In this document: in pieces, positions 35,662 to 40,457 of the stretch
Position numbering within the stretch: position 1 is the stretch's first letter
Layout: each line of letters starts with the position of its first letter
NCBI GenBank assembly: GCA_002699445.1
Contig: PAAU01000042.1
Span: forward strand, 1-40,457
DNA from: Micrococcales bacterium
Lineage (GTDB): Bacteria > Actinomycetota > Actinomycetes > S36-B12 > GCA-2699445
Length of the DNA: 40,457 nt
Direction: 5' to 3'
Program-made: the position numbers and the translations under genes
The notes under the pieces: model-generated
The model's database searches: none
Told to the model about the DNA's origin: nothing
What the model saw: the letters and a program-made list of their open reading frames with translations, nothing else

Positions 35662-36153
35662 TCAAACTTCTCGGCTGAGAGCTACCGTTTCCCTGGTTGG
35701 AGATGTCCACGCCCAGTAGATCAGTGGCAACTGGAGCGGCAATCGTACCCACGCGGCCGTCCGCCAGGTTTTGGAGGCTCGCGGATCGCGATGAAGACGT
35801 AGGGCCATCTCTCCATTTCCCACCCAAATAATCGCCAGGGTTACGGCCGTTGCGGTGGGCGCCCATTTTCGTCGAGTAAGGAGCCCAACCGAGCAAATGA
35901 GCTCAGCGAGTCCGCTTCCGACAATCCATGGTGTGGGGTTGCCCAGCCATTTGGGGACGAGATCGCGAAAGACTACTGGCCGGACTAGATGAAGAAGTCC
36001 CGATGACCCAAAACTAGCGACAAGGATGCGCGTCCCCACCGGGAGTGGTGCTTCGGTTGTCGATATCGCGAGCTGGGCTGGAGATCCTGGAGGCATGACC
36101 TGATGACAGCACAGAGTCGGTGTGGTCCGCGCGTCCACAACGGATATAGTCAT
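35662..36153 (-). CDS. DoxX-like small membrane protein
   Basis: A protein of about 163 residues. After a short N-terminal tail, VGTRILVASFGSSGLLHLVRP starts a four-helix membrane bundle continuing with WIVGSGLAELICSVGLL, TATAVTLAIIWVGNGEMAL and LQLPLIYWAW. The pattern is that of DoxX-like/MauE-like four-TM proteins; the function is unknown. The open frame extends to 36450 but that part is non-hydrophobic and unconserved. ATG 36153 has GGGAG at 4 nt; ATG 36096 is an alternative with a poorer site. Confidence 0.65.
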   Translation of the reverse strand: MTISVVDARTTPTLCCHQVMPPGSPAQLAISTTEAPLPVGTRILVASFGSSGLLHLVRPVVFRDLVPKWLGNPTPWIVGSGLAELICSVGLLTRRKWAPTATAVTLAIIWVGNGEMALRLHRDPRASKTWRTAAWVRLPLQLPLIYWAWTSPTRETVALSREV

Positions 36154-36210
36154 CGATCTCCCAGAGGGATCGAGTAAGGGACTGCACTGCGAGCACGGCC
36201 GGTAAGCCGA

Positions 36211-36216
36211 TAGGGT
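36211..36216 (+). promoter_or_regulatory. Possible -10 element of the peptidase gene at 36245
   Basis: TAGGGT, 28 nt upstream of the GTG start. It would give a short leader that includes the GAGAGG ribosome site. Confidence 0.35.
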
Positions 36217-36244
36217 CGAGAAGTCGGATACGAGAGGTCGAGTT

Positions 36245-37828
36245 GTGCCAAAGAAGTTCACACTGGTATGGACGATAGCGATATCGCTTGCATTGGCGGC
36301 GCCAGCGGCAGCTGAGGTCGGCAGCACGGATTCTGACAAACAGAAGGCGTCAGCCCTCGTCGCAGTAGCTGACACAGAGTCAGTCTCGCGTGATCGGCCA
36401 CGTCCCGAACGGCAACGTAAAGTGAAGCGCATCCGCTGGAAGGACTGCACTGCGAAGGATCTCGTCGGCTATGACTGCGCCCGACTCAAGGTCCCGCGAA
36501 ACTGGAGCCAACCAAATGGACCCCAATTTGATCTCAAGATGTTTCGCCTCAAGTCGACTGCCAAACGCAGTCAAGTTAAAGGCTCCCTCTTCACGAACCC
36601 AGGTGGCCCCGGCTTTTCAGGCCGCGGGATCATCCCAATCATAGCTGAGAGCAAAAAACTAAGAAAAAATTTCGACTTGGTTGCTTGGGATCCGAGAGGC
36701 GTCCCCGACTCGCAGCCCATATTGAAGAACTGTCCCTCCGTGGTCGGAGGGACAAATTCTTTCCCTAACACCGGTCCCTTCACTTGGAGGCAACTGGTGG
36801 CGACACAGAATTCATTTTCTAGCCCAGCCGCGGCCTATTGCAACAACAACAGTCAGGAGTGGGTTGAATACATTGGGACTAATAACGTCGTAGCGGATCT
36901 CGACGCGATGCGCGCGGCGGTGGGTGACAAGAAGTTGACCTACTTCGGGTATAGCTATGGAACTACGATCGGAAAGGTCTACGCCCAGCGATATCCAGAC
37001 AATATTCGTGCGCTGGGCCTCGATGCTGTGACGCAGCCCAATCTGCGGGTTGAAGACTATGCGCCAGATAACAGTGAGGGTGCGCGTAAGGGTTTTCGCT
37101 ACCTCGAGAGCATCCTGCCGGAAACGATAGTCACCGGTTACCTGTCTCTTAATGAGTATTTGGCCAACCAGACAATCCCGTCCCCCGATGGGAGTGAGGT
37201 GACCCGTGTTGATCTATGGGCGTTAGTCCTCGGCGCCATTCGCAACCCTGCTGGGATAGACCCGCTGGTTGCTGGGGTTTGCTCGCTAGTGGCCGAACTA
37301 GGCTTGCCCGGCTGCGAGGACAGAGTCACTCAGATGAGTCAGGGTGACTTAGCCGCTGCGATAGAGGAGGCCAAGCGCTCCGGCCCCTCAAATGACATCC
37401 TGACCCGATTAATCAACTGCGTGGATCTTCGAGGTCGACCATCAGTAGCTAAAATAGCGACAGAGTTGGGTGAGAACAAAACCACCAGCCCTGCAGGCCA
37501 AATCGGAGGCTTCAATGGCACCCAATTCGGATCCATGTGCCGCGGCCTTCCTCGGCCAGTCGACCCGCTGCCGACATTCGAGGAAAAGGTGACTACGAGT
37601 ACACCCTTGCTGTTGGTTTCCGGCAAATACGACCTGGCCACCCCATTTACTGGGGCCAAGCAAACCAACGGTTGGTTTCGAGGTAGCCGATTGATCTCAG
37701 TAAATACGTCTTTCCACGGCCTCTATCCGTCGGGGATTAGTTGCATCGATAAGCCGATCAACAAGTACCTTCTCAAGCGCAAGTTGCCGCGGAAGAACCT
37801 AACCTGCGACTACTCACTATCTGAGTAG
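36245..37828 (+). CDS. Secreted alpha/beta-hydrolase peptidase (tripeptidyl aminopeptidase-like, TAP C-terminal domain)
   Basis: A 527-residue exported hydrolase that probably removes tripeptides from peptide N-termini. The signal peptide is residues 1-23 (AAPAAAE). The oxyanion region is TNPGGPGFSG; the nucleophile Ser237 lies in GYSYGT; Asp463 in GKYDLATP and His491 in SFHGLYPSG complete the triad within the TAP-like C-terminal domain. Residues 50-65 are strongly basic. The GTG start has AGAGG upstream. It is convergent with the M4 protease gene, 21 bp away; together they would digest extracellular protein to small peptides. Confidence 0.92.
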   Translation: MPKKFTLVWTIAISLALAAPAAAEVGSTDSDKQKASALVAVADTESVSRDRPRPERQRKVKRIRWKDCTAKDLVGYDCARLKVPRNWSQPNGPQFDLKMFRLKSTAKRSQVKGSLFTNPGGPGFSGRGIIPIIAESKKLRKNFDLVAWDPRGVPDSQPILKNCPSVVGGTNSFPNTGPFTWRQLVATQNSFSSPAAAYCNNNSQEWVEYIGTNNVVADLDAMRAAVGDKKLTYFGYSYGTTIGKVYAQRYPDNIRALGLDAVTQPNLRVEDYAPDNSEGARKGFRYLESILPETIVTGYLSLNEYLANQTIPSPDGSEVTRVDLWALVLGAIRNPAGIDPLVAGVCSLVAELGLPGCEDRVTQMSQGDLAAAIEEAKRSGPSNDILTRLINCVDLRGRPSVAKIATELGENKTTSPAGQIGGFNGTQFGSMCRGLPRPVDPLPTFEEKVTTSTPLLLVSGKYDLATPFTGAKQTNGWFRGSRLISVNTSFHGLYPSGISCIDKPINKYLLKRKLPRKNLTCDYSLSE

Positions 37829-37849
37829 GCCCAAACGGGGAAATTCGCT

Positions 37850-40243
37850 TTAAGTGCGGTATCTCTTCGTGATCGTCTTCCCGGAGTCGGTGCTGCTGAG
37901 TGCGCGGATCTTGAACACGTAGAGGGCGCCACCTTTGAACCTCTTGGCGCCCCTATCTTTGACGCTGAGAACTGCCCGAGGCTTCTTCGATGTGGTCCAT
38001 CCGGTTTGCCTGACGGTTCCGCTTTTTACGAGTTTTCTTATGACTTTCCACTCGTAGTAGACACGGTCATCAAGTTGTTGCCGTTCCCAGGTGAGCTTGA
38101 GGCGTTTCTTATTCTTTTGGACCGTTAGTCCCGAGATCTTCCTCAGTTTCTTGGTCACCAAGGGCGGTGTAGTTGACGGCGGTGGGTCGATGGTGGTTGT
38201 CCCCGAATCAGGAAGGGAACTGACCGGGGGCGCTGGATTCGGTACCGGATTAGGGGCTGGTACGGGTTGAGGAACTGGGAGGGGTGTCGTGTCTTCCGGC
38301 GGAGTTACAGCGAGTCGGTAGTTGTCGGTCTTAGGCGAGCTCCATGGATAGACCCGGGCAATGTAGGTTCCAGGGTTAAGGGTGCTTGTGATGGTTTCGG
38401 CCTCGCTGGCTGGGTTTTCGCTATAGGCGATGAGATTGCCCGCGGCGTTGTACAGCTCAAGGTCGTAGTCGGTGGGCAGTTCGTTCAGGACGATGCTGAT
38501 GTCGCGAGTCGTGCTGGTAGTGAAAGTCCAGTAGTCGTTGTCGCCGGAGTGCAAAGTTTCCCGGACTGTCCAGCTCGCCGGGAGTTCGGTTGCAGTAGCC
38601 AGACTGTCACCGGCGGCGTCGTCGGGTTCGGGGGGTGGTGGGGCGTCAGGGTCGGTGTAGATATTGACTGCCTGAGTGGCAGTGGTGACCTGGGCGCAGT
38701 CCGTGGTCCCTATGTCGTGGCTGCCGACCAGGGTGGCGCAGGCTTGGTTGAGGGCGTTTCCGTAGGCCTGGTAGTCCGAGCTGCTGGTGAGAAGCAGATT
38801 AGCGCCGTAAATGACTCGAGCGGCTTTCTCGATACCCAGTCCGGAGACTTGGTAGTTATTGTGGTCACCGCCTGCGGTGATCAAGTGCGCGAACTTGTTG
38901 CCCACTCCTGAGTTGATGTGAACCCCGCCGTTATCTCCTGACCCGTCATACCAATAACGTCCCAATCGAGTGTCTGGATCCCCGAATTGGTTGGGGTCAG
39001 ACATACTACGAATAACCTTCCAGTCTTCACCAATTTGCCATGCTCCAGTGGCCTCATCGTAGTCGTTACGTTGGTCGAGAAACTCACCGAAAACATCGGC
39101 GATCGATTCATTCATTGCGCCGGATTCGCCGTAGTAGATCAACCGGGAAGTATGGTCGATCAGTCCGTGGGTCCATTCATGACCCACAATGTCGTCGGTA
39201 GCGAGACCGGCGCCGAAAACCACCTGAACTCCGTTGTAGTAGGCGTTCTGGTAGGGCGAGCCATCCTCATGCACGTTGATATTCCCGCGCATCATCCGAC
39301 CGTCACCAGCGTGACCATCGCGATCGAACCAGGTATCCAACATGTCGTAGAACTCGCCAAAGAATTGGTAGGCGTTATCTGCTTCAGTGTCACCCAGGGG
39401 CGCATCTCCCTCGCTACGAACGTGCTGACCCGTATCTGTACTGCTGCAAGAGTCGTCCTCTGTGGCATGCGAGTCACAGATCTTGCGATCCAACGCACCG
39501 TGAACCTGATTAAACGCTAACAAGACCTCACCACTGGTGGCGTCAATCAATGTCTCGTACTTGATGGCTTTACCGTCAACGACTTCGAACTGCCAGGCCA
39601 GCCGCACCCCTTTGATCGGTCCACCTATCGCACCTACAACGGCGGGATCGTAAAACACCAACTCACCAGAGCTAACGTCCAGAGCTTTAGTCGAGGCCGA
39701 CTTGGCATCCGCGACCTGCGTGAGCGCCCGATTTGCTGCTTCCGACGCAGTTAGCGAAGGATCATCTGAGGGGAAAGGTCGGTTACTCGTCGAAGAGTTC
39801 ACAGTACGAATCTTCTTGTTCGCAGTGACTTCGACCAGAGCTTGACCGCCGTACAGCGGAACACCGCTCGCAGAGGTGTAATCGAACCGTACAATCGTGG
39901 AGTTCCGATCGCCCGCGGACCTGCTGGCCACAACTAGTTGATCCGCACCGCTCGCATCAACCGTTTGATGGACAAGTTCATCAGTGAGAAATTTTTCCGC
40001 CGCCATCTTCGCCGAATCAGATCGAGAGCCATCCCCCGGTCGCACTGGCCTATCTGGGGCCACAAACACATCCGACCCATCAACACCGGATCCTACGGTC
40101 GAATCCTCGACGCTCAACTGATCGCTACCACTGGCTCGAGCGACCGCAGTTACGCCAACCAGAATGCACGCGACAGCAACAATGACGATCTGCCGAACTG
40201 CATCGACACCGGTCTGGTGCCTTGCGTTTACCCTGTTGCCCAT
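37850..40243 (-). CDS. Secreted M4 (thermolysin-like) metalloprotease with PPC and basic C-terminal domains
   Basis: A 797-residue exported zinc protease. A signal segment (18-36) leads to an FTP/PepSY-type propeptide (about 80-245). The catalytic domain has HEWTH at 355-359, the third zinc ligand Glu379 in GAMNESIAD, and the transition-state His442 in GGVHINSG. A PPC domain lies at about 550-655 (DNDYWTFTT, then YDLELYNAAGNL). A Pro-rich linker leads to a basic fibronectin-like C-terminal module (KKLRKISGLTVQKNKKRLKL onward). I use the ATG at 40243; a GTG four codons upstream (40255) is possible, and TAAGTT just before it may be the -10 box. Confidence 0.93.
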   Translation of the reverse strand: MGNRVNARHQTGVDAVRQIVIVAVACILVGVTAVARASGSDQLSVEDSTVGSGVDGSDVFVAPDRPVRPGDGSRSDSAKMAAEKFLTDELVHQTVDASGADQLVVASRSAGDRNSTIVRFDYTSASGVPLYGGQALVEVTANKKIRTVNSSTSNRPFPSDDPSLTASEAANRALTQVADAKSASTKALDVSSGELVFYDPAVVGAIGGPIKGVRLAWQFEVVDGKAIKYETLIDATSGEVLLAFNQVHGALDRKICDSHATEDDSCSSTDTGQHVRSEGDAPLGDTEADNAYQFFGEFYDMLDTWFDRDGHAGDGRMMRGNINVHEDGSPYQNAYYNGVQVVFGAGLATDDIVGHEWTHGLIDHTSRLIYYGESGAMNESIADVFGEFLDQRNDYDEATGAWQIGEDWKVIRSMSDPNQFGDPDTRLGRYWYDGSGDNGGVHINSGVGNKFAHLITAGGDHNNYQVSGLGIEKAARVIYGANLLLTSSSDYQAYGNALNQACATLVGSHDIGTTDCAQVTTATQAVNIYTDPDAPPPPEPDDAAGDSLATATELPASWTVRETLHSGDNDYWTFTTSTTRDISIVLNELPTDYDLELYNAAGNLIAYSENPASEAETITSTLNPGTYIARVYPWSSPKTDNYRLAVTPPEDTTPLPVPQPVPAPNPVPNPAPPVSSLPDSGTTTIDPPPSTTPPLVTKKLRKISGLTVQKNKKRLKLTWERQQLDDRVYYEWKVIRKLVKSGTVRQTGWTTSKKPRAVLSVKDRGAKRFKGGALYVFKIRALSSTDSGKTITKRYRT

Positions 40244-40305
40244 GAGACCAATCACAACTTATTTTCCAGTACCTCGACAGTACTCGCCGTATCGGTCGAG
40301 TTCCC

Positions 40306-40457
40306 TTACTGAATCGGCCATCTGATTAACACGGCCGACGGTTCATTGTCACGGTAACCCAGATCTGACCGATGAGAAAAATACACCGTTGGGGTTCCAT
40401 ATAGGGCTTTCACGTTTTCGCCGCTGGTATCGGTCCCGCAACGTCTCAGGGTAGAGC
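40306..40457 (-). other. Possible 3' end of a further gene at the window edge
   Basis: The minus strand is open from the window edge to a TAA at 40306 (50 codons, including VKALYGTPTVYFSH) and, in another frame, to a TGA at 40349. Neither matches a family I can name from this short piece. If one is real, its stop would lie about 60-100 bp upstream of the M4 protease start on the same strand. Confidence 0.25.

Noticed and set aside
35662-36450. 262-codon reading of the DoxX-like gene
   Set aside because: The first 100 residues are low-complexity Ser/Thr/Arg text antisense to the start of the peptidase gene; hydrophobic helices begin only after residue 120.

Overview
The window comes from an actinobacterial chromosome. 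A WhiB-family regulator, DUF3039, DUF2516 and DUF2017 proteins, GTP-dependent PEP carboxykinase, the mec-cysO-cysM sulfur-carrier module and many apparently leaderless promoters all point to Actinomycetes. The base composition looks moderate (mid-50s % GC by eye) and genes are tightly packed, so a small-genome, possibly planktonic actinobacterium is more likely than a high-GC soil type; the exact lineage cannot be read here. I see no rRNA, tRNA, CRISPR array or transposase gene.

Left part (1-13 kb): aroA and rsgA (cut by the window edge) share a strand, with pckG divergent. Then come a DUF4333 lipoprotein, an unknown six-TM protein, a DUF2516 protein, and an arginine deiminase locus (arcA, arcB, and a divergent YfcC-type carrier) built around an AT-rich 314-bp promoter region. 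A 413-bp non-coding segment, bounded by a perfect 12-bp inverted repeat, leads to a whiB gene convergent with thioredoxin. YqgE/AlgH, DUF3039 and an IclR-type regulator follow.

Middle (13-24 kb): a PBP4-type DD-peptidase (dacB) and a secreted GH18 glycosidase diverge. A cysteine-desulfurase-like aminotransferase diverges from a long co-oriented cluster clpS - DUF2017 - mec - cysO - cysM - murI - MBL phosphodiesterase - rph - rdgB. The order matches the Mycobacterium tuberculosis Rv1331-Rv1341 neighbourhood, except that the rhomboid gene between cysM and murI is missing.

Right part (24-40 kb): a secreted M15-type peptidase with a peptidoglycan-binding domain, DUF427, a divergent pair of lipoproteins (one with a Ca-loop-like motif, one YHYH), a group II PLP decarboxylase, a double-receiver protein, VOC and SRPBCC proteins, two paired CNNM/HlyC-CorC transporters, a decayed patch with two gene remnants, a DoxX-like protein, a secreted tripeptidyl-aminopeptidase-like hydrolase and a secreted M4 metalloprotease.

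Themes: cysteine synthesis by the CysO route, amino-acid and peptide use (secreted peptidases, arginine deiminase, PEPCK), and cell-wall remodelling. At the DNA level the clearest signal is a fixed promoter geometry: a -10 box of TAnnnT type exactly 6 nt before the start codon of eight genes, with weaker matches at five more.
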